A stretch of 64,000 nucleotides of DNA from contig UCIT01000070.1 of NCBI GenBank assembly GCA_900472625.1, forward strand, positions 25,417 through 89,416, written 5' to 3'. Origin of the DNA: Hyphomicrobiales bacterium. Its GTDB lineage: Bacteria > Pseudomonadota > Alphaproteobacteria > Rhizobiales > Rhizobiaceae. Each line of letters opens with the position of its first letter. Position 1 is the stretch's first letter. The notes beneath the pieces were generated by a model that saw only the letters and a program-made list of their open reading frames with translations, searched no databases and had not been told where the DNA came from. Positions 9,731-19,279 of the stretch are shown here, in pieces. Position numbers and translations under genes: made by a program.

Positions 9731-11465
9731 AGACGGCAGCATGTCGTTCAGTCTTTGGGCGCCGGCTCTGTCGTCGTTGTCCGTGGATATCGACGGTCGG
9801 GTTTTTCCCATGGAGGATCGCGGCGGCGGTTGGTTTTCGAGCAAAAGGATTCATGTCCCTGAAGGCACGACATACATGTTCGTTTTGCCGGACGACACGC
9901 GCCTGCCGGATCCTGCCTCCCGTTATCAGGAGGCCGGCGTGTTCGGGCCTTCGCGTTTTCTATCTTCGGAAGGATTCGGATGGATGCACCAGGATTGGAA
10001 AGGCAGGCCGTGGGAAGAAGCTGTGGTCTACGAGATCCACGTGGGTACTTTCACGAAGGAGGGCACCTTTCTCGCCGCGATCGATCACCTCGCACGACTC
10101 TGCGAACTGGGATTCACCGCTGTCGAGATCATGCCGCTGGCTCAGTTTCCCGGACAGCGCGGCTGGGGTTATGACGGCGTCTTTCAATACGCTCCCCACG
10201 CCGCCTACGGATCGCCGCACGACTTCAGGCGACTGATAGACGCCGCCCATAGCCACGGCCTGATGGTCTTCCTCGACGTCGTCTACAATCACTTCGGTCC
10301 CGAGGGAAACTTCCTTCCCCTCTACGCGCCCCAGTTCTTCCGCAAGGACGACCCGACTCCGTGGGGCGACAAGATCGATTTCAGGCAGCAGCCGGTGCGG
10401 CGCTTCTTCACCGATAACGTTCTTTACTGGCTAGATGAATTCCGTCTCGACGGGCTGCGGCTCGATGCGATCGACCAGATCGAAGACGACGGCGAGATTC
10501 ACATATTGGAGGAAATCTCGGAAGCCGTTCGTGAAAGCTTCTGCGATCGTCACGTCCATCTCATCACCGAAAATCCTGCGAACGGACCGGACCTGCTGGC
10601 GGACGTAGGGGGCGGAAGACGACTGTTCGTCGCGGACTGGAACGACGACTTTCATCATGCGCTTCATGTCGCCGTCACTGGCGAGGACGTTGGTTACTAC
10701 GCACCGTTCTCTGAAGACCCGTGGCAACAGGTGAAGAAGACGCTGGCCGAGGGATATCTCAGGGAAGGCAAGGCGTCTCTGCGGGCAAGGAACGCGCCCC
10801 TTTCGGCCTCATTGCCACCCACGGCCTTCGTTCATTTCCTGCAAAATCACGACCAGGTCGGCAACCGCGCGCGCGGCGATCGTTTGAACACGATCCTGGA
10901 CGAACGATGCCACTGGGTGCTTACGGAGATACTGACGCTTTCACCACAGATCCCCCTGTTCTTCATGGGCGACGACCACCTTAGCACGCGAGCTTTCCAC
11001 TTTTTCTCCGACTATGACGGCGAACTCGCCAAAGCGGTCGCGGACAACCGGCCGAAAGAGGCAGAGAACTTCGGCGGTTTTCCAAATGGATCCGGACCTG
11101 AAGACATTCCGGATCCGAATGACGTGAAGACATTCATTCGCTCGAGGCTTGAGTGGGACGACGCCGAGGCGGCCGAGGGCGTCGCCTGGGGCGCGTTCCT
11201 CAAGCTTCTGCTGCATGTCCGACGGACGGTCGTCGTACCGCTGCTTGCCGATGCGAAAGGCAATGCGGGAACCGTCGTGAAGTCGGAGCCCGATGCCGTG
11301 TTTGTCGACTGGTCGTGCGGCGGCCAAGTGCTCCGCCTCCGTGCGAATCCCTCCGAACACGTCAGAAGGTTGGATGGCGATCTAGGCCGGCTTGTTTATC
11401 CGACGGAGCGCGAAGTCCTGCCGGGAATCCTGGAGCCCTGGTCGACGCATCTGTATATCGGCTAG
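9693..11465 (+). CDS. treZ: malto-oligosyltrehalose trehalohydrolase
   Basis: The 590-residue protein is a GH13 alpha-amylase-family enzyme of the TreZ type, which cleaves trehalose off maltooligosyl-trehalose. An N-terminal carbohydrate-binding-like domain (SLWAPALSSLSVDIDG) precedes the barrel. YEIHVGTF, DVVYNHFGPEGN, GLRLDAIDQI (nucleophile Asp), HLITEN (acid/base Glu) and FLQNHDQVGN (third Asp) are the family motifs. I start at the ATG at 9693, coupled by overlap to the SDR; the frame is open much further but only in SDR sequence. TreY, the usual partner, is not in the window. Trehalose is a common osmotic and desiccation protectant. Confidence 0.92.
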   Translation: MKRHRSWGPLTYEDGSMSFSLWAPALSSLSVDIDGRVFPMEDRGGGWFSSKRIHVPEGTTYMFVLPDDTRLPDPASRYQEAGVFGPSRFLSSEGFGWMHQDWKGRPWEEAVVYEIHVGTFTKEGTFLAAIDHLARLCELGFTAVEIMPLAQFPGQRGWGYDGVFQYAPHAAYGSPHDFRRLIDAAHSHGLMVFLDVVYNHFGPEGNFLPLYAPQFFRKDDPTPWGDKIDFRQQPVRRFFTDNVLYWLDEFRLDGLRLDAIDQIEDDGEIHILEEISEAVRESFCDRHVHLITENPANGPDLLADVGGGRRLFVADWNDDFHHALHVAVTGEDVGYYAPFSEDPWQQVKKTLAEGYLREGKASLRARNAPLSASLPPTAFVHFLQNHDQVGNRARGDRLNTILDERCHWVLTEILTLSPQIPLFFMGDDHLSTRAFHFFSDYDGELAKAVADNRPKEAENFGGFPNGSGPEDIPDPNDVKTFIRSRLEWDDAEAAEGVAWGAFLKLLLHVRRTVVVPLLADAKGNAGTVVKSEPDAVFVDWSCGGQVLRLRANPSEHVRRLDGDLGRLVYPTEREVLPGILEPWSTHLYIG

Positions 11466-11658
11466 CATCGCGGAGAGCTGCCTGGGGCGCTTCAGGCCCG
11501 ATGGTGGAGAAACGCTCATTCGCCGCCGCCATACCTCTAGCGAGGTGTCGAACACGTTATGGGTCGCCGATCTTCGTGAACTGCGGTCAATGGTTTGCTC
11601 CGGTGACGGATGGCGTAACGGCACCCGCGGACTACCAGTGATCTTGCTTGAGCGTCTT

Positions 11659-11683
11659 GGAACATATGAGCGGGACGGAAGTT
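11659..11683 (+). promoter_or_regulatory. EcfG-type promoter motif for the sugar dehydrogenase fusion gene
   Basis: GGAAC at 11659-11663 and GTT at 11681-11683 are 17 bases apart, ending 30 bases before the ATG at 11714. The 193 bases between treZ and this motif show no gene. Confidence 0.6.
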
Positions 11684-11713
11684 TGGGCTCCAAACCAACC
11701 GGAGACCGACTGA

Positions 11714-13507
11714 ATGAAGAACAGGCTTTCCTTGGTCGCTACGGCGGCAGGCATTCTCATATCAGCCCACGCCGTCAGCGCTCAACAGGGCGATGGAACC
11801 GATGTGCAGATCACCACGAACGTGTTCAAACCAAACAAGGTTTCCCCGACAAGCGATCGCACAGCCCAGCTAAAGTTGCCTGACGGCTTCAAGGTGCAGC
11901 CGTTCGCCCAGGGCCTCGGCAACAGCCGCATTATCGCGGTGTCCGACAAGGGGGATGTCTATGTGAGCCGGCGTGAGGAAGGCGACGTGCTTTTTCTGAA
12001 GGACGCGGACGGCGACGGAAAGGCTGACGGCCCTCCGATCCAGGTCGCCTCTCGTGCGCAGGCTCACGGCATCGCGATCAAGGATGGAAAGCTGTACCTG
12101 GTCACCGTGAAGGAGGTCTTCGTCGCCGACATCAAGGACGATGGAACTCTCGGTCCTCTGAAAATGATTATCGGCGATCTTCCCGACGCCGGCCAGCATC
12201 CAAACCGCGTGATGGCCTTCGGGCCTGATGGAATGCTATACATCAGCGTCGGCTCGACCTGTAATGCCTGCAACGAGAGCAATGCCGAAAACGCGACGAT
12301 CCTGCGCGCGACGCCGGACGGCAAAAGCCGGACGATTTTCTCGTCGGGTCTTCGGAACACGATCGGCTTCGACTGGAACCGGACCACAGGGCAGCTCTGG
12401 GGTCTCGACCACGGCATCGATCTCCTGGAAGACGAGGTCCAGCCGGAGGAACTTAATCGGCTGGAGCAGGGGAAACAGTACGGCTGGCCCCATGTCTACG
12501 GGAAGGGCGACATCTATCCCCAATCGACGCCGGTCGGCGGCGTGACGAAGGAGCAGTGGCGGGACCAGAGCGTTCCGATGGTCATCGGTTATACCGCCCA
12601 TGCCGCTCCCATGCAGTTCAAGTTCTACAGTGGGTCCTCGTTTCCCGCCGAATATCAGGGCGACGCCTTTGCAACGATGCGCGGATCGTGGAACCGCAAT
12701 CCGGCATCGGGCTATGAGATCGTTCGAATTTATTTCGAAAATGGACAGCCAAAGACCATCGAGCCTTTCCTGACAGGTTTCCTGAGCGACGGCGGCAAGA
12801 CGCACTTCGGCCGCCCGGTGGGATTGGCGATCGCCAAGGACGGCTCTCTGCTGATGGCGGATGATACCAACGGTGTCATATACCGTATCGCGTACGCCGG
12901 GGAGGCATCGAAGAACATGGAGGCGAAACCGGCGCCTGCCAGTGCGATGGAACAACAAGCGGCAAAGGGGCAACACGTCCCTCTTGCCAAGGACAGACCG
13001 GAGACCAAGGCTGATGGGATTGTCGCTGTGACATCTGCATCCTTCAAGTCGGAAGACTCCATTCCACCATGGCACAGCGAGTACGCGGATGGGGTATCAC
13101 CCGCGCTGAAGTGGAAGGCGGTGAAGGACGCCGCCTCGTACGCGATCGTCATGGAAGACCCGGATTCTCACCCCATCAAGCCGTTCGCCCATTGGCTTGC
13201 CTGGAACATTCCGGCGAGCGTGACCGAACTTCCAGAGGGTCTGCAGGAGCAACTGAGGTTGCTCGAACCGGAGGGCGTCCTCCAGGGCCGCAACAGTTCC
13301 GGCAGCCACGGATACTTCGGTCCGAAGCCACCGGTCGGCGACCCGGCTCATCACTATCATTTCCAGGTGCTTGCGCTGGATTCGCTTCTCGACATTCCGC
13401 CGACTTCAGATCGCGACGCTTTCCTCGCCGCCGCGTCCGGCCATGTGATCGGCAAGGGGGAGATCGTTGGGCTCTATGAACAGAAGATCGGACCTCCGAA
13501 GCAGTGA
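11714..13507 (+). CDS. exported PQQ-type sugar dehydrogenase fused to a YbhB/YbcL (PEBP) domain
   Basis: The 597-residue protein has a signal peptide (MKNRLSLVATAAGILISAHAVSA then QQG) and a six-blade beta-propeller of the GSDH/sorbosone dehydrogenase family (about residues 50-395; GLRNTIGFDW, WGLDHGIDLL, PVGLAIAKDGSLLMADD). A linker of about 50 residues leads to a phosphatidylethanolamine-binding-protein-like domain (about 435-590) with WHSEYADGVSPALKW, VMEDPDSHP and HWLAWNIP. GSDH proteins oxidise aldoses or related sugars with PQQ in the periplasm; YbhB/YbcL domains have no agreed activity. The fusion is unbroken in one frame. The gene heads a unit with the esterase and DUF4142 genes and has an EcfG-type promoter. 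Confidence 0.88.
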   Translation: MKNRLSLVATAAGILISAHAVSAQQGDGTDVQITTNVFKPNKVSPTSDRTAQLKLPDGFKVQPFAQGLGNSRIIAVSDKGDVYVSRREEGDVLFLKDADGDGKADGPPIQVASRAQAHGIAIKDGKLYLVTVKEVFVADIKDDGTLGPLKMIIGDLPDAGQHPNRVMAFGPDGMLYISVGSTCNACNESNAENATILRATPDGKSRTIFSSGLRNTIGFDWNRTTGQLWGLDHGIDLLEDEVQPEELNRLEQGKQYGWPHVYGKGDIYPQSTPVGGVTKEQWRDQSVPMVIGYTAHAAPMQFKFYSGSSFPAEYQGDAFATMRGSWNRNPASGYEIVRIYFENGQPKTIEPFLTGFLSDGGKTHFGRPVGLAIAKDGSLLMADDTNGVIYRIAYAGEASKNMEAKPAPASAMEQQAAKGQHVPLAKDRPETKADGIVAVTSASFKSEDSIPPWHSEYADGVSPALKWKAVKDAASYAIVMEDPDSHPIKPFAHWLAWNIPASVTELPEGLQEQLRLLEPEGVLQGRNSSGSHGYFGPKPPVGDPAHHYHFQVLALDSLLDIPPTSDRDAFLAAASGHVIGKGEIVGLYEQKIGPPKQ

Positions 13508-13531
13508 TTGCCCTTTGAACAAGGAGACTCC

Positions 13532-14578
13532 ATGCCTATGAAACTCAACGTCCGAACTCTGGGAATTGCTGCGACGTTTTCCATGTTGGCATTTGCTTCC
13601 ACGCAAGCCGAGGAGGCAAAACCCGAGCCGCAGATGCAGACCGTCCTCGACGCCTTGAACGCGCTACAGGCGAAGCCCTTCCATACATTAAGCGTCGCCG
13701 ACGCCCGAGCCCAGGCGAGCGCCGCCGACGCCGCGCGAACCGTTCAGCGCGACAGGAAGATCTCACCTCTTCCCGAGGCTAAAGTCGCCACCAGGGACTT
13801 CGCCATTCCGACCGCCGCCGGCGCCCTGCCTGCGCGGGCCTACATCCCTGAAGGAGAGGGTCCCTTTCCAGTTGTCCTCTATTTCCATGGAGGCGGCTGG
13901 GTGGTCGCAGACCTCAACACCTACGATGCGACGCCACGGGCGATCGTCGCGGGATCGAAGGCTTTGGTGATCTCCGTCGACTACCACCACGCTCCTGAAA
14001 GCAAATTTCCAGCACAGCATGACGACGCCTGGGCGGCCTACACCTGGCTCGTCGAAAACGTCCATACCCTCAATGGCGATGCTAAACGAATTGCCGTCGC
14101 CGGCGAGAGCGCTGGTGGGAACCTAGCCGCCAATGTTGCGCTCATGGCTAAGGAAAGGAAGACGGTGATGCCTGTCTACCAGCTCCTTGTGTATCCCATC
14201 GCCGGGAATGACTTGAACACGCCATCCTACCAGAAGAATGCAAATGCCCTTCCGCTCGGGAAGGCCGACATGGAGTGGTTCGCGAACGTCTTCACGTCGA
14301 AGGATCAGACCGCTGACAAGCGGATAAACCTCGTCGGGCGATCCGACCTCGGTGGTCTTCCTCCTGCAACGATTATTACCGCACAGATCGATCCACTGCG
14401 TTCCGAGGGGCAGGCCTACGCAGCGAAGCTTGAGAATGCGGGGGTGAAAGTCAATCTCATCAATGTCGATGGCGTCACGCACGAGTTCTTCGGAATGGCG
14501 AAGGTGGTGGGCAAGGCGAAGGCTGCCGTCGACGAGGCCAATGCCGGCCTTAGCAAGTCCTTTGGCAACAGCAAGTAG
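13532..14578 (+). CDS. exported alpha/beta hydrolase (HSL-type esterase)
   Basis: A 348-residue periplasmic esterase/lipase of the hormone-sensitive-lipase type. The signal peptide ends about STQA. The oxyanion motif HGGGW, nucleophile motif GESAGGN, acid in IDPLRSEG and histidine in THEFFG give the full catalytic set. AAGGAG five bases before the ATG at 13532 fixes the start; a TTG at 13508 opens the frame earlier without a site. It follows the sugar-dehydrogenase fusion by 24 bases and is probably cotranscribed. Natural substrate not readable. Confidence 0.88.
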   Translation: MPMKLNVRTLGIAATFSMLAFASTQAEEAKPEPQMQTVLDALNALQAKPFHTLSVADARAQASAADAARTVQRDRKISPLPEAKVATRDFAIPTAAGALPARAYIPEGEGPFPVVLYFHGGGWVVADLNTYDATPRAIVAGSKALVISVDYHHAPESKFPAQHDDAWAAYTWLVENVHTLNGDAKRIAVAGESAGGNLAANVALMAKERKTVMPVYQLLVYPIAGNDLNTPSYQKNANALPLGKADMEWFANVFTSKDQTADKRINLVGRSDLGGLPPATIITAQIDPLRSEGQAYAAKLENAGVKVNLINVDGVTHEFFGMAKVVGKAKAAVDEANAGLSKSFGNSK

Positions 14579-14595
14579 GAGCTATGGAGACCCAA

Positions 14596-15138
14596 ATGAA
14601 GAAACATATTGTCCCGCTCGTTTGCCTTACCGCTCTTGCGCTAACGTCGCCATCTGGGGCCGCCGAGGTCAAGCCAAAGGCCGCCGGCGACGCGTCGCCG
14701 ATGATGACGGTCGATACGCCTTCCTTCGTGAAGTCAGCCGGTAGTTCCAACGAGTTTGAGATTCGCTCAAGCGAACTCGCGCTTCAGACCTCCGAGAAAC
14801 CCGACATCAAAGACGCCGCCCAGATGATCATTGCCGATCATCAAAAAGCGGGGCAAAAGCTGAAAATGCTGTTGGAGGCCAAAACAGGTGATCCGGCGCG
14901 GACAACTTTGTCTCCAAAGCACCAGAAGATGCTCGATCAGCTCAGCGCGTCCAAAGGCGCGGAGTTCGAAACCTTGTATGTCGACATGCAGGCCCAGGCG
15001 CATATGGAGGCCGTCGGTCTCTTTCGGACCTACGCGGGTTCTGGCGACGACCAGACGTTGGTAGGCTTCGCCAAGGAGACACTGCCTAACCTCGAGACGC
15101 ACCTTGCCCATATCAAAATGGTCATCGCTAAAGAATGA
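14596..15138 (+). CDS. exported DUF4142 protein
   Basis: A 180-residue secreted protein with signal peptide (MKKHIVPLVCLTALALTSPSGA) and a ferritin-like helical DUF4142 domain (SNEFEIRSSELALQ, AAQMIIADHQKAGQKL, FAKETLPNLETHLAHIK). The family has unknown function and is frequent in stress and envelope contexts. Two ATGs compete; GGAG six bases before 14596 favours it over 14584. Third gene of the unit starting at 11714. Confidence 0.85.
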   Translation: MKKHIVPLVCLTALALTSPSGAAEVKPKAAGDASPMMTVDTPSFVKSAGSSNEFEIRSSELALQTSEKPDIKDAAQMIIADHQKAGQKLKMLLEAKTGDPARTTLSPKHQKMLDQLSASKGAEFETLYVDMQAQAHMEAVGLFRTYAGSGDDQTLVGFAKETLPNLETHLAHIKMVIAKE

Positions 15139-15186
15139 TCGCAGGGCGAACCGCGCTGACCGTAGTAATGCATTGGATCACGCCGC

Positions 15187-15765
15187 ATGACTGATAACTG
15201 GATCCACCTTTGCGTCGACATGCAGAGGATGTTCGCCGAGGACACCCCTTGGCATGTCGAGTGGATGGACAAGGTCTCTCCCGCGGTGATCGAACTCTCC
15301 ACGTGCTACCCGGAGAGGACGATCTTCACGCGGTTCGTGCCGCCGCCGAACCCGGCGGCGGCACGTGGAATGTGGAGGGCCTACTATGAGAAGTGGTGGA
15401 TGATGACTGGCGAGCACCTGCACCGGGTGCTTGTCGACGTTCTGCCCGAATTGCGTCGTCTCGTTCCGCCCGCGCGCGTCTTCGACAAATCAGCATATTC
15501 ACCCTGGGTGGACGGAAGGCTGGACGGCCAACTTCAAAGCGAGCGCGTCCGAACCCTGGTTGTGACCGGCGGTGAAACCGATGTCTGCGTAAGCGCCGCG
15601 ATCTACGGAGCCATCGACCTGGGCTACCGGGTCATCCTGCTGAAAGATGCCGTCTGCAGCGGCGCTGACGTGACCCACGACGCATCCATGAAACTGCTGG
15701 GAGAGCGGTTCTCCGTCCAGTTGGAAATCATGGAGACGGCTGCGTTCTTGTCTCAGGTCCGCTAG
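15187..15765 (+). CDS. isochorismatase-family cysteine hydrolase
   Basis: A 192-residue cysteine hydrolase. The triad is Asp in LCVDMQRMF, Lys in VFDKSAYSPW and Cys in GGETDVCVSA, as in nicotinamidase/isochorismatase enzymes. Substrate unknown. A closely similar paralog lies at 23819-24406 with the same landmarks (AEDTPWHV, WWMMTGEH, DAVCSGAD), and that copy has an EcfG-type promoter of its own. No clear ribosome site precedes this ATG. Confidence 0.88.
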   Translation: MTDNWIHLCVDMQRMFAEDTPWHVEWMDKVSPAVIELSTCYPERTIFTRFVPPPNPAAARGMWRAYYEKWWMMTGEHLHRVLVDVLPELRRLVPPARVFDKSAYSPWVDGRLDGQLQSERVRTLVVTGGETDVCVSAAIYGAIDLGYRVILLKDAVCSGADVTHDASMKLLGERFSVQLEIMETAAFLSQVR

Positions 15766-15800
15766 ATAGGACTTCTTTCCCGGACCTAAGTCCCTGGTGA

Positions 15801-15826
15801 GGAACTCCTTTGGGCCTCACCACGTT
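15801..15826 (+). promoter_or_regulatory. EcfG-type promoter motif for the iron-permease-like gene
   Basis: GGAAC (15801-15805), 17 bases, CGTT (15823-15826) matches the full consensus including the C, ending 30 bases before the ATG at 15857. Confidence 0.6.
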
Positions 15827-15856
15827 TTCCCGAGCCGGGAAGCACAGGAGACGTCC

Positions 15857-16255
15857 ATGTCAAAGATTTTTTCCAAATTCGCCACGTCAATCGCAGATCT
15901 TTCCGGCAAGCCGGGCACCTTCGTCCTAGCGGTCGCCCTGGTTCTCATCTGGGCCGTCTCAGGTCCCTTCTTCGGCTACTCCGAGACATGGCAGCTCGTG
16001 ATCAACACCTCGACGACGATCATTACCTTCCTGATGGTGTTCGTCCTCCAGAACTCGCAGAACAGAGACGGCAAGGCGCTGCAGGCCAAGCTCGACGAAT
16101 TGATCCTGACGTCGCAGGCTCAGAACAAATTCGTCGGCATCGAGAAGCTCGACGAGGAAGCCTTGCGCGAGATGAGCAGGGCACTTGCCGAGAAAGCTGA
16201 GTGCGTCGAGGACGTCGCGGACGAAAAGGCGGCCCGCAGCGAGGCGTCGGCGTGA
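15857..16255 (+). CDS. low-affinity iron permease family membrane protein
   Basis: A 132-residue protein with two membrane segments (TFVLAVALVLIWAVSGPFF and WQLVINTSTTIITFLMVFVLQ) followed by NSQNRDGKALQAKLDELI, the family signature, and a charged tail. Bacterial members are short and their iron transport role is assumed from the fungal name only. GGAG sits 8 bases before the ATG at 15857. Confidence 0.85.
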   Translation: MSKIFSKFATSIADLSGKPGTFVLAVALVLIWAVSGPFFGYSETWQLVINTSTTIITFLMVFVLQNSQNRDGKALQAKLDELILTSQAQNKFVGIEKLDEEALREMSRALAEKAECVEDVADEKAARSEASA

Positions 16256-16390
16256 CGTTGGCGTTTGAAACTGCAACAGATCGAAACTCGGGTGCCGATT
16301 GACCCGAGCACTGCGTATCTGCATCGGGTTGTCTGACCGTGTCCATCCACTACATGAGTCCCTAAGCACGAAGACTTCGAGGAGGGACCC

Positions 16391-18334
16391 ATGACACTGA
16401 GCGCAACCGAACTTGAAATGCGATCGGTCGACGACCGCTATCGCATGCTTGTCGACGCCATCACCGACTATGCGATCTACATGCTCGACGCGTCAGGGCA
16501 CGTCACGAGTTGGAATGCAGGCGCACGTCGGTTCAAGGGATATTCCGAGTCTGAGATTCTCGGTGAACATTTCTCCCGATTCTACACGCCTGAAGATCGG
16601 GAGGCCGGCATCCCCAGAAAGGCGCTGAACACAGCAGAAACCGAGGGACGGTTCGAAGCCGAGGGATGGAGGGTGCGTAAGGACGGAGAGCGTTTCTGGG
16701 CCCATGTCGTCATCGACGCGATCCGTGATGGGGACGGACGCCTTGTCGGCTTCGCTAAGATCACTCGCGATCTCACCGAGCGAAAGGCCGCGGAGGAAGT
16801 CCTAAAACGCAGCGAGGAGCAGTTCCGCCTCCTCGTGCAGGGCGTCACGGACTACGCCATCTACATGCTCGATCCTGACGGACATGTGTCAAGCTGGAAT
16901 GCCGGCGCCCAGCGCATCAAAGGCTATGAGCCTGAGGAAATCATCGGGGAGCACTTCTCCCGCTTCTACACAGAAGAAGACAAAGCGAACGATCTGCCGC
17001 GAAGGGCGCTTGAGATTGCTGCCGGCGAGGGCCGCTTCGAAAGGGAAGGCTGGCGAGTCCGCAAGGACGGCACCCGTTTCTGGGCGACCGTCATCATCGA
17101 CTCGATCCGATCCGACGATGGCGAGCTCATCGGCTTTGCAAAGGTCACGCGCGACATCACCGAGAAGCGCAACGCCCAGGAGGCGCTGGAGACCGCGCAG
17201 CTCGAGCTGTTCCAGGCGCAGAAGATGGAGGCCGTCGGGCAGCTCACCGGCGGCATAGCCCACGACTTCAACAATCTGCTGACGGCGATCCTGGGTAGTC
17301 TCGAGATAGCGAAAAAACGGTCCGTGCTCGGGCAGGACGTCTCTGATCTCATCGACAATGCCATTCACGGAGCCCAGAGGGGAGCATCGCTGACCCAGCG
17401 GCTCCTTGCATTCTCGCGCAAGCAGGAGCTGACGTTCGAGGCGGTGGACGTTTCAGAGCTTGTCAGGGGAATGGCAAACCTGCTGCAACGTTCGATAGGT
17501 CCGCTGATCGAAATCAACACGTCGTTCCCACTGAAGCTACCGAAAGCGAGATCAGATCCCAACCAGCTCGAAAACGCGCTTCTCAACCTCGTCGTCAATG
17601 CCCGCGATGCGATGCCGGACGGCGGCGTCATCACCATCTCCGCCCGGCGTCGAACTCTCAGCGAGGGACAGATTTCTGATCTGCCATCAGGCGATTATAT
17701 CTGTCTTTCCGTCAAGGACGAGGGCGAGGGCATGGATGCTGAAACCCTAGAGAAGGCAACTCAACCGTTCTTCACGACGAAGGGCGTCGGCAAGGGGACC
17801 GGCCTTGGTCTGCCGATGATCCAGGGACTAATGGCCCAGTCCGGAGGACGCCTTAGCCTGAACTCCACGGTTGGAAGAGGCACCATGGCCGAGCTCTGGC
17901 TTCCATTGGCGCATGGGGGCGACCTGGACGAGCTCGAACCAGAACCGGTCGTCGAGGTCGCGGCACCTGAACCGTTCAAGCCACTGACGGTTCTTGCGGT
18001 GGACGACGACTCGCTCGTCTTGATGAACACCGTCCTTATGCTGGAGGATCTTGGACATACGACGATGGAAGCGCAGTCGGCGGTGGAAGCCCTCCAGGTC
18101 CTCGACCTAGGTCCGTTGCCAGACGTCGTGATCACGGATTACGCAATGCCGCATACGACTGGGTCCGAGTTGGCCGCGCTGATCATTGAACGCTACCCTG
18201 GAATTGCGGTGATCCTCGCCACTGGATACGCCGAGCTTCCAAGCGGCGAGGAATCGGCACTTCCGAGGCTAGCAAAGCCATTCGGACAGGCGCAGTTGCA
18301 GCGCGCGCTCGCCTTAGCTGCGGCGACCGACTAG
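16391..18334 (+). CDS. PAS-PAS hybrid sensor histidine kinase
   Basis: The 647-residue cytoplasmic protein has two nearly identical PAS domains (about residues 15-130 and 140-260, each with DYAIYMLD and FWA-VIID), a dimerisation domain with phosphoacceptor GGIAHDFNNLL (about 290), a catalytic domain (NVV-NARDAMPDGG, DEGEGMD, GKGTGLGLP), and a C-terminal receiver whose acceptor Asp is in VITDYAMP. No transmembrane segment is visible, so it senses an internal cue. GGAGGG lies just upstream of the ATG. A badly damaged paralog is at 38858-40145. Confidence 0.93.
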   Translation: MTLSATELEMRSVDDRYRMLVDAITDYAIYMLDASGHVTSWNAGARRFKGYSESEILGEHFSRFYTPEDREAGIPRKALNTAETEGRFEAEGWRVRKDGERFWAHVVIDAIRDGDGRLVGFAKITRDLTERKAAEEVLKRSEEQFRLLVQGVTDYAIYMLDPDGHVSSWNAGAQRIKGYEPEEIIGEHFSRFYTEEDKANDLPRRALEIAAGEGRFEREGWRVRKDGTRFWATVIIDSIRSDDGELIGFAKVTRDITEKRNAQEALETAQLELFQAQKMEAVGQLTGGIAHDFNNLLTAILGSLEIAKKRSVLGQDVSDLIDNAIHGAQRGASLTQRLLAFSRKQELTFEAVDVSELVRGMANLLQRSIGPLIEINTSFPLKLPKARSDPNQLENALLNLVVNARDAMPDGGVITISARRRTLSEGQISDLPSGDYICLSVKDEGEGMDAETLEKATQPFFTTKGVGKGTGLGLPMIQGLMAQSGGRLSLNSTVGRGTMAELWLPLAHGGDLDELEPEPVVEVAAPEPFKPLTVLAVDDDSLVLMNTVLMLEDLGHTTMEAQSAVEALQVLDLGPLPDVVITDYAMPHTTGSELAALIIERYPGIAVILATGYAELPSGEESALPRLAKPFGQAQLQRALALAAATD

Positions 18335-18495
18335 GCGTCGCGCCGAAAATGAAATAGTTCGCGAAGCCACATGACGTCGTGTGGCTCAAAACGGAGACAA
18401 CAAGGAGGCGGAGAGTGTCCGGAAGCGCACCATGTGGTGGTCCAACCGTTGACAAAGAACGTGGACAGCATAGCTTTCTCCGGATGGAGGAGCTG

Positions 18496-18726
18496 ATGAA
18501 GAGAGAGTCTGATTTCCGAGCGATGTCCGAGGCCGTGCAGAATTGGTACCGCTTTTATGAAGTACAGCCGAACGATCAATCGTCTCACGTGCTCTGCACC
18601 GCAGCGATCAACCTTTATAACGAGGGTTACCGCACCGTCGACGACATCGCAGCGGCCCTGATTGTAACATACGCGGGCATTTGGTCCACGAAGGTTAACG
18701 CGCCGACGTCTTCATCGATTCATTAG
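18496..18726 (+). CDS. small hypothetical protein, 76 aa
   Basis: Family not recognised. The sequence (MSEAVQNWYRFYEV, INLYNEGYRTVDDIAAALI) looks helical and genuine. GGAGG five bases before the ATG at 18496 decides the start over the in-frame ATG at 18484. Confidence 0.65.
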   Translation: MKRESDFRAMSEAVQNWYRFYEVQPNDQSSHVLCTAAINLYNEGYRTVDDIAAALIVTYAGIWSTKVNAPTSSSIH

Positions 18727-18985
18727 CACGACACGCCGGCGAGGCCGTCAGGCGTCTTTTTCCGATCTTGAACCATCGCCTCAAGTTAATTTGCCTCTCG
18801 GCGCTCTGCGGCAATGAGATAGTTTCTGGCGCCGTCGCTTGAGCGGATTAGTTCGTCGACCTTGACCCGCAGGGCGTTTGGGAGTCCATCGACCACGCCG
18901 TTGCCGCGGTTGGTGGGTCGTCACGCCAGCGACGGGTCGCGGTTGGAATGTAAGTCAGGAACAGAATGACAACGAGGAGGCCATC

Positions 18986-19262
18986 ATGGATAGCGAGAAA
19001 ACAAGGCTTCGGGCGTATGAGAAGCGGGAAGCCGAAGGTAGGTGAGTTGAAAGCCCATGAGCGTCGATGGCTCGACGCAGAGGCCGAAGAGCAGCCGAGT
19101 AAGGAAGATCTGTCACAGACTTGGTCATCCGGCGGCGCTCATGGTGTAGCGCCACCGTTGAATAAGGGCGAGCGATCTCCCACAAGCTCCGACACGATCC
19201 CTTCTTCGAGCGGAGATCCCGGTAGTTTCAAACCGGGCGAGCTTGCTTCGGAAAATAAGTGA
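18986..19262 (+). pseudogene. DUF2934-type small gene with one-base insertion
   Basis: GGAGG precedes an ATG at 18986 that opens MDSEKTRLRAYEKREAEGR and then stops. Shifting one base after about 19042 gives ELKAHERRWLDAEAEE and runs to 19262. Together this matches the RAYE-x-WE-x-EGR...HWL-x-AE layout of DUF2934 proteins, so I read one inserted base (a T near 19043). Only one lesion is visible; it could be an assembly error. Confidence 0.5.
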
Positions 19263-19279
19263 CTACTTAAGGCGAACAC

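Noticed and set aside
12236..13075. 279-aa minus-strand ORF inside the sugar dehydrogenase fusion gene
   Set aside because: Antisense shadow; no ribosome site and no recognisable domain.
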